Of a DNA stretch of 64,000 bases, positions 17,177 to 26,411 are shown one piece after another. The number at the start of each line of letters is the position of its first letter. Within the stretch, counting starts at the first letter, position 1. The position numbers were made by a program, and so were the translations under genes. The DNA comes from Mastigocoleus testarum BC008. GTDB taxonomy: Bacteria; Cyanobacteriota; Cyanobacteriia; Cyanobacteriales; Nostocaceae. A model generated the notes under the pieces. The model was not told where the DNA came from. It saw only the letters and a program-made list of their open reading frames with translations, and made no database searches. The stretch lies in the NCBI RefSeq assembly GCF_001456025.1, contig NZ_LMTZ01000116.1:24003-88002 (forward strand), written 5' to 3'.

Positions 17177-18058
17177 TTAACTAGTAATATCTTGTCGTAA
17201 GTCGCAAACAGAAATATTGTTTAAATCTACTACTTCTACATTTGGTGTATAACCCAAAAGCTGTAAGCAAGATTGAGCAAATTGTTGTGGACAGCCACTT
17301 ACAGCAAAGCGAGTTGGTTGTGCAGTAAGAGTATTTTTTATTTTGAGTAGATCTAATTCTTGACCGCAAGCTCTGACTAAATGAGCGGCAGGATCTACAA
17401 GTTTGACTTTATCAGGAAGAAGTGTTCGTAGTACTGGTGCTAAATGGGGATAATGAGTACAACCATATACCAAAGTATCAATTTGGTTATTTAGTAAAGG
17501 TTCTATGTAAGATCGTGTGATTTCAGTAGTATAAGGATCGTAAATTCGATTTTCTTCAATTAGCGGTACAAGTTCGGGACAACTGACTTGCCAAACTTGA
17601 ATTTCGGGATCGATCTCCACAATTGCATTGCGGTAAGCATTACTTTTAGCGGTAGGAAGAGTTGCAATTACTCCTATGCGTCTACCTTTTTCTACAGCAG
17701 CTTTTGCCCCAGGTAAAATTATCCCAAGAATTGGAAAGGGAAATTCAGAACGTACTGTTTCCAATGCTAAAGCTGAGCTTGTGTTGCAAGCCATAATTGC
17801 CATTTTGACTTTTTGCTGTTGCATCCACGTCAAAATTTGACGAACAAACTGCAAAATTTCTCTCTGAGAACGCATACCATACGGTAAGTGAGCAGTATCA
17901 CCAAAATAAATTACAGATTCTTGGGGAAGCTGGAAATATACTTCACGCAATACCGTCAGACCACCGACCCCACTATCGAAAATCCCAATGGGAGATGTTT
18001 GAGATTCCGAACCAGAAAAATTTCTAAAATTGTCTTCCAAAAATTGAGATGAAAACAC
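17177..18058 (-). CDS. murI: Glutamate racemase
   Basis: MurI converts L-glutamate to D-glutamate for peptidoglycan. The 293-residue protein shows IGIFDSGVGGLTVLREV, YFGDTAHLPYG, the first catalytic Cys in MACNTSSALAL and the second in LVYGCTHYPHLAPVL. It starts with GTG at 18058 and has a ~25-residue N-terminal extension before the family's first strand, common in cyanobacterial MurI. It is on the same strand as and just downstream (139 bases) of the amidase gene at 18198, so wall-synthesis and wall-cutting genes are grouped. Confidence 0.95.
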   Translation of the reverse strand: MFSSQFLEDNFRNFSGSESQTSPIGIFDSGVGGLTVLREVYFQLPQESVIYFGDTAHLPYGMRSQREILQFVRQILTWMQQQKVKMAIMACNTSSALALETVRSEFPFPILGIILPGAKAAVEKGRRIGVIATLPTAKSNAYRNAIVEIDPEIQVWQVSCPELVPLIEENRIYDPYTTEITRSYIEPLLNNQIDTLVYGCTHYPHLAPVLRTLLPDKVKLVDPAAHLVRACGQELDLLKIKNTLTAQPTRFAVSGCPQQFAQSCLQLLGYTPNVEVVDLNNISVCDLRQDITS

Positions 18059-18197
18059 TGGTAATTTTTTAGTTTATATTTTTGCAATAAGATATTGGGT
18101 GAAATACAGAATTAATTATGCTAAATTGCACGCTAAACTCTTGTCCAAGATCGATTTATAATACTGCACCTGTATTTAAAAATTGTAAATATACTTG

Positions 18198-20093
18198 TTA
18201 TCGCCCCTTCAAATATTGAAGAATACCATTGGCAATAGCTTGTGCCATTTGTTCTCGATATTGAGCGCTACGCAATTTCGCAGCGTCTTCACGACCTGTA
18301 ACGTAACCTGTTTCAATCAAAATTGCTGGCATGGAAGTTTTTCTCAAAACGTAAAATCCTGCCCGTCTTATTCTTCGATCTCTGACATTAACGCTCCTAA
18401 GAATACTTCGGCGGACAGTTTGAGCAAGCCTAAGTCCACTATCAAAATAGTAGACTTCCAAACCGCTGACATCAGGACGACCTAAGCCTAAGGAATTAGC
18501 ATGAATACTCACAAATATATTGGCATTTGCTCGCTGAGCAACATCTACTCTACCCCGAAGGCTAACAAAATAATCAGAATTTCGAGTAAGAATAGCTCTA
18601 ATACCGTTCTGCCGCAATATTTGGGAAACTTTAATACTAATTGGTAAGATAATATCTTTTTCTCGCAATCCTCCAATACCTATCGCACCTGGATCTTTAC
18701 CACCATGTCCAGGGTCAATCATAACTACTAATCTTTCATTTTGGTATCGTCGATTGGGGGGAGACCAAGAGCGTCTTAATGGTGGAACCGATCTAGGAAA
18801 GCGTGAAGAATTTCTTCTGGGCAGTGGTGGTAATATTGTGCTTGGGCGTCTAGCAGCAGTTCTTTGTAAATCTAAAGTTAACAAGTCGGGACTGAGTTGG
18901 TTCAAGTTACCAATTTGAACCCCGGGGGCTGGTTGAACAAAAATAAGAACTGTTTGTGGGTCTTGCTTTTGCAAGCGTACCCGTAAGATTGGACTATAAG
19001 CGTTGAGTCGTGGACCTTGAATGTTCTCAGCTAGATTCGCATTAGTTATCTTAATACGGTAAAGCCCAGTTCTTCTATCCCAACCACCTTTTGCAGCTAA
19101 GGGTCGATCTGCTCTAATCATTAATTGTGACCCAATCGCACTCAATCCCAAAGATTTAATATTTGCTGGGGATTTATTACTACTAATCCAGGCGTCAGTT
19201 GTAGTCTTAGATGAATTACTAGAAGGATTAAGAAGGAAAGAAGAAGTTTGAGAACTATTATTTAATGATGATTTACTAATCGGACTTTTGGGTATCAGTA
19301 TCAAAGCATTATTGCTACTGTAACTTGCTCGCCAATCTGGGCTTTCTTTGTCGACTTTTAAAGCTAAGCGAACTTTGGATTTTTTACCTTCTTCTTTGGT
19401 AATTTCAATATTACTAACGCCATGTCTGCCTACAGGAAAATTCTTTTCTCTGAGTGTAGGTGATAAATTTGCACCAAAAATTTCTAAATATACTGTTTTG
19501 CGATTGCGACTACGCTTGACTTTTATTTTTTTTGCTTTTTCGCCACTTGTTCTGATAAAAAATCCATCCCCAGTTACCCTAATACTTTCAATCTGTGCTG
19601 TATCTGATGGATTGCGAGAAATAATATCTCGACTACTACGACTGAGATAGTTAGGATTCAGGTTATTTTCGTAACTATTAGCAGTAGAATATTCTAACTG
19701 TTGACGTTGTAAATCTGGTAATTGAACTTTCCAGCGGTTGGGAGTGGTACTAACAAATTGGACTCGTTTCGGATCTAAGGTATAACCAGAAGCCAATTCA
19801 ACAACAATCCTAGTTGTATCGCGGTTAAATTGAGCAACGCGGATATTACGAATCCGCCCACCAACTGGTTGTCTCAGTTGAGGACTAATAAAATCTGTAT
19901 CAGGTAAATCAATTACTAACCTTGTTGGGTTAAATACTAGCTGTGCTTCTGGTTGAACAGCATCAGATGTATAAATTTCTAAGCTGTTTCTACTGGGATT
20001 GAAGTTCCAAGATTGTAGCTTACCCGCGCGGACTGGTGATGCTAGCATCAAGGTAGCCAAAATAGTACCAGATCCTAACCAGTGTAATTTCAC
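18198..20093 (-). CDS. amiC2: AMIN-domain N-acetylmuramoyl-L-alanine amidase, copy 2 (AmiC type)
   Basis: This 631-residue cell-wall amidase has a signal peptide (WLGSGTILATLMLASPVRA), two AMIN-type domains (about residues 25-130 and 165-270, with a third similar stretch near 315-415), and a Pro/Arg-rich linker. The C-terminal Amidase_3 domain spans about residues 455-630. The zinc ligands are present: His in MIDPGHGGKDPG, Glu in GGLREKD and His in SIHANSLG, with the catalytic Glu in ILIETGYVT. GTG 20093 is the start, with AGGAG eight bases upstream. In Nostoc, AmiC2/HcwA perforates septa and is needed for filament communication and heterocyst formation. The suffix assumes collinearity with that pair. 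Confidence 0.9.
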   Translation of the reverse strand: MKLHWLGSGTILATLMLASPVRAGKLQSWNFNPSRNSLEIYTSDAVQPEAQLVFNPTRLVIDLPDTDFISPQLRQPVGGRIRNIRVAQFNRDTTRIVVELASGYTLDPKRVQFVSTTPNRWKVQLPDLQRQQLEYSTANSYENNLNPNYLSRSSRDIISRNPSDTAQIESIRVTGDGFFIRTSGEKAKKIKVKRSRNRKTVYLEIFGANLSPTLREKNFPVGRHGVSNIEITKEEGKKSKVRLALKVDKESPDWRASYSSNNALILIPKSPISKSSLNNSSQTSSFLLNPSSNSSKTTTDAWISSNKSPANIKSLGLSAIGSQLMIRADRPLAAKGGWDRRTGLYRIKITNANLAENIQGPRLNAYSPILRVRLQKQDPQTVLIFVQPAPGVQIGNLNQLSPDLLTLDLQRTAARRPSTILPPLPRRNSSRFPRSVPPLRRSWSPPNRRYQNERLVVMIDPGHGGKDPGAIGIGGLREKDIILPISIKVSQILRQNGIRAILTRNSDYFVSLRGRVDVAQRANANIFVSIHANSLGLGRPDVSGLEVYYFDSGLRLAQTVRRSILRSVNVRDRRIRRAGFYVLRKTSMPAILIETGYVTGREDAAKLRSAQYREQMAQAIANGILQYLKGR

Positions 20094-21256
20094 CGTGCTT
20101 TCTCCTGAATCGCATTCATAAATGTTAATAGATTATATATTTATTTCCTGTAAAAAAAGACACCAGGATTTACAAGTATCAAGTGTATGATGAAGCCATA
20201 CCTTATATACCTTGTACCTAAAAAATAGTTTCTAGGCTATACTTTGAGGCTACACAAATATGAATTGGTGTTTTTGAATCGGAAATTTTAAATAAATTAT
20301 AGTATTATTATTTACTTAAGTTGAACTGTTTAAATTTCTGCAAGTTAACTTTCGCAAGTTAAATAAACTGATGTCTTTTAAGAACTAAAAGCCTCAACCA
20401 TAAAAAAGGACAAAATTCACACGTTCTAAATCTGTAGAGTAATTTTGTAGCATTAGACCTCAATAGGTGTACCCTGAACTATACTTGTATTCGCTTGGGC
20501 TATTGTAATCGCATTATACTTACATAGACTCATTCTTTACCGATTTGAGTATATGCTCCATGTTTTTTTTATAAAGTTTTGAAAATTTACTGATAATTTT
20601 GCTAATAATGTTCACACATTTACTTATTACTCAAACACACCTAGCAAATAACTAGTTAATTAGACCTTTATCATATTTTACTATAGGAATCATACTTGAT
20701 TCTTGAAAAGATTTTTACCAACAGCCCTTATAAAATAGACTTTTGAATCTCAGTATGTTTTTAAAATTCAAATCGGATTCCTATTATTATAAATAATGCA
20801 TTGGATATACAAATTTTTCCAACTCAATAATTTAAGAAATCATTGGTTTTTAAGTTAGGAAAAACAAAATTTTATTAGTACAAAAACACTAACTAATTGA
20901 GGTGACTTCATGAAAGCCGCCTTAAAGGTTTAACTACTTTGAAATTAAAACTGTATAACCTTAAAAATTTTTGACTCAACTCATCTTAGATGAAGGCTTT
21001 TCCTTGAAGAGAAAAGCTTTAGTTGTGAGCATCTAAATGTTTATATTTGTAAGATTTAAGTGTGTATAAACTTACTTAAATCTGCAATACCTTTCCTCGC
21101 AAAGTAAAAGAGGAAAGGATTTCGATATTTTTATTTTTAAGATGAAATATTCCTCCCTGTTAATTGATTAAAAATAAACACTTGTGTTGAATAAAAATCA
21201 AATGTACTCAATTTGTTATCTTCACTTTTGGAATGATGACAAAATTTAACCATCTA
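20094..21256. other. Long spacer between the two amidase genes, with hairpins and a tiny frame
   Basis: The first ~100 bases hold the leader of the downstream amidase. On the plus strand, GAGG and ATG at about 20910 open a 7-codon frame (MKAALKV). Beyond it lie a hairpin in GCTTTTCCTTGAAGAGAAAAGC (about 20997-21018), GATTTAAGT/ACTTAAATC near 21054-21083, and the terminator at 21090-21118. A small RNA read on the plus strand, antisense in direction to the amidases, would fit. No longer gene is present. Confidence 0.4.
21090..21140 (+). terminator. Hairpin with T-rich tail between amidase genes
   Basis: CCTTTCCTC (21090-21098) pairs perfectly with GAGGAAAGG (21110-21118), followed on the plus strand by ATTTCGATATTTTTATTTTT. 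It is 117 bases past the stop of the upstream amidase (minus strand), so it may end that transcript. The T-rich side, however, faces the plus strand. Confidence 0.55.
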
Positions 21257-23176
21257 TCAACGCTTTAGGTAATCGAGTATACCACGGGCAATTCCTTCTG
21301 CCATTTTATTTCGATACCATTGCTGTCGTAGTTTTGCAGCATCTTCCCGACCTGTTACATAACCCGTTTCTACTAAAATAGCAGGCATTGAGGATTTCCT
21401 AAGCACGTAAAATCTAGCTTTTCTAACCCTGCGATCGCGTACATTGACCGTTTTTAAAATACGTTTACGAACGCTTTGAGCTAAGCCATAGCCACTATTG
21501 TAATAATAAACTTCCAAGCCACTGATATCGGGACGGCTCCGACCTAAAGAATTAGCGTGAATACTAACAAAAACATTTGCGTTCGCTCGTTCTGCTAGCT
21601 GTACTCTTCCTTTCAAACTAACAAAGTAGTCAGATTTACGAGTAAGAATGGCTTGGACACCATTTTTCTCCAAGATTTCTGCAACTTTTTGACTAATTGG
21701 TAGAATTACATCTTTCTCTCGCAATCCACCAATTCCAATTGCACCCGGATCTTTACCACCATGTCCTGGATCGACAATCACTACAACCCGTCCTCTAGGA
21801 TTTGGACGTCTCGCAGGTGTAGTTCTTCCTGAAGGTGGAGAAATTTGTCTTCCTGGGGATGATATCGGGTTTGGTCTAGGAAGTGGTGGTAAAGCAATTG
21901 GAGGTGTAATACGCCGTGCTTTTCCTAGCTCTAAACTTAATTTTTTACCTCTGGTATTCAGACGACCAACCTGTGTCCGCGAAGCAGGTAAGACATAAAC
22001 TCCCACAGTATTCGCATTTTCTTGCTTTAAACTTACCCGCAAGACTGAACTGTTGGGTTTGAAGCCAATCCCTCTTACTGAAGAATCTAAACGCGCGTTG
22101 GGTATGGTGATAAGAAACATAGCTGTTTTCCTATCCCAACTAGTAGTGCTAGCAAATAAATTGCGATCGCCTTTAATCTCCAGCTTTTCGCCATCATCAA
22201 CCAATTCTACAGATTTAATCGTCGCTAGAGAACTATTAGGTGGAAGTATAGGTCTGACAGGTCTAACAGGTCTTCTTGGTGATGGGTTTCGGGTAACAAT
22301 AGGTTTGGGAGTTTTTGAAGGTATGCGAGGGCTAGGAAGATTTCCCACTCTACGAGTTGGAAGAATGATTATTCCCCCAAAACTGCTCACTGTTGCTCGC
22401 CAGTCGGGACTGTTCTTGTTCACCTTCAATCTCATTTTTACCCGTGAGGGATCTGATTCCGATTGGGAAAATTCAACACTACTAACGCCGTAACGATTAA
22501 TTTGTTGTTCGCGTTCTTTTAAATTTGGCGATAGCTGTGCGCCGCGAATCTCAAGATCGATAGTTTTTTTGTCCCTACTACGGCTTATTCTCACACTTGG
22601 TCTACCACCACTAGTGCGAAGGAATAACCCATCTCCTGTAACTCGCAAACTTTGAATTTGAGTTTTACCTTGAGTTGTACCTTGGGCAATTTGCGAACGA
22701 TTGATTACAGTTCCTTTTACCGAGGAACGGCTATTTTTTCGAGCAGCAACGTTAATGTCATTTGTTGCAGAAGAATTTATCTTTTCCAGTTGTGGGGTTG
22801 GTAACTGCACCATCCACTTTTTAGGAGTTTTTCCTGTGAACTTCACTTTAGAAGGATCTAATGTGTAGCCAGGAGTAAGTTCTACAACAATTCGAGTTGT
22901 TTCTTTGTTAAATTGACCAATACGGACAGTACGAACTGCACCACCCACAGGTTTTCTTAATTGTGGACGCCCAAACTTAACTCCCGGTAAATCGATGACT
23001 AACCGCGTGGGATTGAAAATCAATTGTGCTTTAGGTTGAACAGCACCATCAGTATTGATTTCTAACTGATTTAAATTGGCATCAAAACGCCAAGACTGCA
23101 GTTTTGCTGCATCCGCAGGCGACGATAGTAGGGAAACAGTTAAAAGAGTACCAGGTATCAACCAGTGTAATTTCAC
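21257..23176 (-). CDS. amiC1: AMIN-domain N-acetylmuramoyl-L-alanine amidase, copy 1 (AmiC type)
   Basis: This 639-residue paralogue has the same layout as the gene at 18198: signal peptide (LLTVSLLSSPADA), AMIN domains, a long Pro/Arg/Ser linker and a C-terminal Amidase_3 domain. The zinc site DPGHGGKDPG, LREKD and SIHAN is complete, and so is the catalytic VETGYVT. It starts at GTG 23176 in a leader nearly identical to that of its twin (CAGGAGAAAGCAC then GTGAAATTACACTGG), which points to tandem duplication with conserved translation start. The linker differs most between the copies and may set septal localisation or substrate reach. It is periplasmic. Confidence 0.9.
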   Translation of the reverse strand: MKLHWLIPGTLLTVSLLSSPADAAKLQSWRFDANLNQLEINTDGAVQPKAQLIFNPTRLVIDLPGVKFGRPQLRKPVGGAVRTVRIGQFNKETTRIVVELTPGYTLDPSKVKFTGKTPKKWMVQLPTPQLEKINSSATNDINVAARKNSRSSVKGTVINRSQIAQGTTQGKTQIQSLRVTGDGLFLRTSGGRPSVRISRSRDKKTIDLEIRGAQLSPNLKEREQQINRYGVSSVEFSQSESDPSRVKMRLKVNKNSPDWRATVSSFGGIIILPTRRVGNLPSPRIPSKTPKPIVTRNPSPRRPVRPVRPILPPNSSLATIKSVELVDDGEKLEIKGDRNLFASTTSWDRKTAMFLITIPNARLDSSVRGIGFKPNSSVLRVSLKQENANTVGVYVLPASRTQVGRLNTRGKKLSLELGKARRITPPIALPPLPRPNPISSPGRQISPPSGRTTPARRPNPRGRVVVIVDPGHGGKDPGAIGIGGLREKDVILPISQKVAEILEKNGVQAILTRKSDYFVSLKGRVQLAERANANVFVSIHANSLGRSRPDISGLEVYYYNSGYGLAQSVRKRILKTVNVRDRRVRKARFYVLRKSSMPAILVETGYVTGREDAAKLRQQWYRNKMAEGIARGILDYLKR

Positions 23177-24166
23177 AGTGCTTTCTCCTGATTTGCATTT
23201 ATGAGAGCGATTACAATTTAGTGGCTTAAGATTATTACCGCTCAGACCTAATTCTTGGATAAAAATTCTCTTAATCGTAGTAAAAGACTACGAAGAAGTA
23301 TTTTCAGTGCCACATGCATTGTTTCGCGCCCGCACCTAGACGCAGCCATTGGCGTCAAATTTTAGCATGACTTGGGATATTCATGTATTTTTTGCGAGAA
23401 AATGCGGTTTAACAAGCATCAGATTACACCAAAATTTGACGGATAGAGGTGACTGCTGCAGTACATCCCAATCAAAAAGCTTTATTTTGCATCTTGTTTT
23501 TGTCGGATGTACGGTTATGGCTATCGATGCACCGTGTCAAAAATATCCGCTATCAATCAATATGACAACGATGTGCGGATGCAAATCCTGAATTATCCCA
23601 AACAAATATCACCACAATTGACTTTGTGAAGAGCTAAAGGACAAAAATAAATAATAATAGTTATCTTGCCAGCTATCTTGCCAATAATTTAAAAAAACTC
23701 CTAAAATTTATATTTCTAGGGGACGAAAATGAAGCCGTATAAGTTTCTGCATTTTTGTGCTGGATTGTTGCTGGCTCATTTCTGCGATCGTTTTTATCAT
23801 TCAAGGGGCTCTATTACTTCAATGAAGTTATGCAATTTCAATTTATAGAAGAAATTAATAGGAGTTATATTAAATTACGTGTTTTATCCAACTTCAATAA
23901 GAAATATATTATACATGCTTTTTCTGTTTTCCCCCAAATTTTACAGCTAATTTTTCTTCATAGTCAGTTATTCCAAATTTTAAATTTGCCTCGAGAGTAA
24001 TTAATGCGGACGATGCTATAAAAGTTTAGTATCACTAAGTACGACCAAATACACAACACACGCGCAAAAAATATTTAACAATAAATTATTTGGTGCTTTT
24101 ATCCCCACTACAAGGTGGGGATAAGGAAACTAATTCAAGCAATGAATCGGTTAATCTTTGAGAAAA
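23177..24166. other. Intergenic region upstream of amiC1
   Basis: It contains the amiC1 promoter region. A 39-codon frame from ATG 23729 has AGGGGA before it (MKPYKFLHFCAGLLLAHFCD), but no other support, so it is not called. The frames at 23349-23591 and 23755-24000 lack ribosome sites and look random. A 10-bp inverted repeat lies at 24099-24124. Confidence 0.35.
24099..24124. terminator. 10-bp perfect hairpin downstream of the antiporter gene
   Basis: TTATCCCCAC (24099-24108) and GTGGGGATAA (24115-24124) form a GC-rich stem with a 6-base loop, 43 bases past the antiporter stop on the minus strand. There is no T run, but position and strength suggest a transcript end. Confidence 0.5.
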
Positions 24167-25627
24167 TTAACCATTACCAGAACTGGAGGAGGAATCCGAT
24201 ATTACGGTATCGCTTGACGCTGGAACCATTGAATTGGATGTTTCCATAACCATAGATTCTCCTAAATTTCCAGGAGTGGAAGTTGCCAATTTGTCTTCCT
24301 GGGGAAATACAAACCGTAGTAAGGGGGGGGCAAGAAAAGTCGTTAGAATAACCATCAAAATGATAGCTGCTTCTAAAGGTTCTGAAAGTACGCCAGTAGC
24401 GGAACCAATACCCAAAAATACCAAACCGACTTCACCACGAGGAATCATCCCCACACCAATTGCCAAACGGTTGACTTTTGCTTCGCCAAAAACACTGAAG
24501 CCTGTAATTACTTTACCGAGAATCGCAACTACAATCAGGAAAACCGCCATAATAAAACCTTCACGGTTACTAGGAATGGCTGGATTCAAAACTCGTAAAT
24601 CAGTTTGCGCCCCTACTGTGACAAAGAAAATTGGCACTAAAATATCAGCAATAGGAATGATTTGTTTTTGCAGTTCTTTGCGCTTGTCTGTTTCTTCCAA
24701 AACCAAGCCAGCAGCAAAAGCTCCCAAGATGGCTTCTAATTGTACAGCAGCGGCAAGGTATGCCATAACAAAAGCGAAGATAAACGCTGGGATAACTAAT
24801 TCACCTCTGGTTTTAAGTCTTTCAACAACCGCCACAAAGGAATTATTGAAAACGTTACCCAAAGCGATCGCTCCCAAAAGAAAAGTACTGGCGCTAATAA
24901 TCAAGAAGACAACATTAGCTACATCTACTTCCCCGGTTTTAGCAAGGCTAGCAACTACAGCTAGGACAATAATTCCCAGAACATCATCGATAACTGCAGC
25001 TCCCAAAATAATTTGTCCTTCTTTGGTATTGAGCTGCCCGATTTCTGAGAGTACCTTGGAAGTTATACCAATACTGGTTGCGGTCAGCGCAGCGCCAGCA
25101 AAAATTGCCGGTACTGCCGAAATTCCGAACAACATCATTAGCCCTGCAGTACCTGCAGCAAAGGGAACAGTTACCCCGATTATTGCAACTACAGAAGCCT
25201 GCATACCTACAGCTAATAGTTCTTTAAGATTGGACTCCAAACCAATTTCAAACAAGAGAATAATCACACCCAATTCTGATAAAACAGAAATAACCTCGGA
25301 CTGGGCTTGAAATAAATTCTCCGCACTTTCTGGAGTAAGTTTGGTTGTTGTCTCAAGAAAAGAAATAATCAAAGAGCTAGAACTATCAGCCCCAGATTCA
25401 GGAAATACTAACAAATGCAGTACAGAAATACCGACTACTACACCACCAACAAGTTCTCCTAATACTGCAGGTAAGCCTGCACGATTAGATAATTCACCAC
25501 CAATTTTGCTAGCGAAATACACTATGACTAAACTTAGTAGTACTCCTGCTACTACCAGCGAGCTTTCTGGTGCCTCTGTTTCTGTTGCTAGTAAGGAAGA
25601 CGAGAAAGTGATTAAATTCAACACCAT
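24167..25627 (-). CDS. nhaS3: Na+/H+ antiporter, CPA2 family (NhaS3-like)
   Basis: This 486-residue membrane protein has about 12 hydrophobic segments. The CPA2 signature ILGAAVIDDVLGIIVLA near residue 210 contains the Asp-Asp pair that carries Na+ and H+. Other family marks are LPAVLGELVGGVVVGI, LGVIILLFEIGLESNL and MIPRGEVGLVFLGIG. The C-terminal ~45 residues are a soluble Ser-rich tail (SSDTVISDSSSSSGNG). Synechocystis NhaS3 is an essential, thylakoid-located member of similar length; the symbol is by resemblance. The start is at 25627. A 46-bp duplication lies right at the start codon on the upstream side. Confidence 0.82.
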   Translation of the reverse strand: MVLNLITFSSSLLATETEAPESSLVVAGVLLSLVIVYFASKIGGELSNRAGLPAVLGELVGGVVVGISVLHLLVFPESGADSSSSLIISFLETTTKLTPESAENLFQAQSEVISVLSELGVIILLFEIGLESNLKELLAVGMQASVVAIIGVTVPFAAGTAGLMMLFGISAVPAIFAGAALTATSIGITSKVLSEIGQLNTKEGQIILGAAVIDDVLGIIVLAVVASLAKTGEVDVANVVFLIISASTFLLGAIALGNVFNNSFVAVVERLKTRGELVIPAFIFAFVMAYLAAAVQLEAILGAFAAGLVLEETDKRKELQKQIIPIADILVPIFFVTVGAQTDLRVLNPAIPSNREGFIMAVFLIVVAILGKVITGFSVFGEAKVNRLAIGVGMIPRGEVGLVFLGIGSATGVLSEPLEAAIILMVILTTFLAPPLLRFVFPQEDKLATSTPGNLGESMVMETSNSMVPASSDTVISDSSSSSGNG

Positions 25628-25637
25628 TACTTTTGCG

Positions 25638-25728
25638 AAAATCCCTTTCTTTAATTTACAAGTTTATTGAAGATAATTATCGGAAATCCCTTTCTTTAAT
25701 TTACTAGTTAATTGGAAATAATTACGAA
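25638..25728. repeat. 46-bp tandem duplication in the antiporter 5' leader
   Basis: AAATCCCTTTCTTTAATTTA begins at 25638 and again at 25684, giving two copies in tandem with a few changes in the second half of each. It lies just upstream of the antiporter start on the minus strand, so any ribosome site or operator in the unit is doubled (the minus-strand copies contain AAAGGGATTT). Confidence 0.8.
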
Positions 25729-25753
25729 CAAAATTTACAACTCTCACCAGAAA

Positions 25754-26167
25754 TCAATTATTAGTCTTTGCTAACTTCAATATAAGATCCCAATAAGACT
25801 CTGATACGGGGAGCACGGAAAGCCTTGGTAATCTTAATAAATCAAAGTCTTTAAAAAGATTACTTTCCTTGATTTTTTTCAAGGTTAATGGTTGAGAAAT
25901 CCTTTTTATTACCCTGATGTCCACTACTACTCGCTTGCTATCATTCAGCGCGGGGTCTGGATAAGGTTGACTTACAACCTCTGCTAATCCAATTATCTGT
26001 CTTTGTTTGCCTGTATGATATATAAAAACTAAGTCACCGGATGACATATTACGTAAATGCTTCAGGGCTAAAGCGTTTTTAACTCCATTCCAAACTGTAG
26101 TTCCCTCTTGTTCCAAATCAGTATATGAATATTCATCGGGTTCGGTTTTCATTAGCCAGTAAGCCAT
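25754..26167 (-). CDS. EVE-domain protein
   Basis: This 137-residue protein is essentially a single EVE (PUA-like) domain: MAYWLMKTEPDEYSYTDLEQ, then VWNGVKNALALKHLRNMSSG, GDLVFIYHTGKQRQIIGLAEV and DPALNDSKRVVVDIRV. EVE domains bind modified bases in nucleic acids; the human homologue is THYN1. In cyanobacteria it is widespread and of unknown function. AGGAGA lies seven bases before ATG 26167. It precedes the antiporter gene on the same strand with about 125 bases between, which could be one transcript. Confidence 0.9.
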   Translation of the reverse strand: MAYWLMKTEPDEYSYTDLEQEGTTVWNGVKNALALKHLRNMSSGDLVFIYHTGKQRQIIGLAEVVSQPYPDPALNDSKRVVVDIRVIKRISQPLTLKKIKESNLFKDFDLLRLPRLSVLPVSESYWDLILKLAKTNN

Positions 26168-26411
26168 AAAAAATCTCCTAAAAATTAAATGTAAATCTGG
26201 TATTCTCTATTGATTGTTTCAGGCATAAATATTTATTATTGAATGCATAATTTTTTTGAAGCATATTTTTTGAAGAAGATTTTTAAACATCGTTTTTTTA
26301 AAATGACTGACAAAATATCAGTAATTAATTACGATTGTTAATGTATTTATTAATTAATTAAATATAAAAAATTGAGCATTTCATTTTTATTTCTGAGGAG
26401 TGTTAGTTTTT

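Noticed and set aside
22053..22493. A 146-residue frame opposite the amiC1 linker
   Set aside because: It arises from the codon bias of the Pro/Arg linker on the other strand.
23349..24000. Two frames of about 80 residues, and the 39-codon frame at 23729
   Set aside because: The longer frames have no ribosome site and random-looking composition. The 39-codon frame has a site but no other support.
24234..25310. A 358-residue frame on the plus strand antisense to the antiporter
   Set aside because: Its composition (Thr, Ile, Lys, Pro rich, no domain) is that of a mirror of a hydrophobic membrane gene. The minus-strand antiporter is clearly the real gene.
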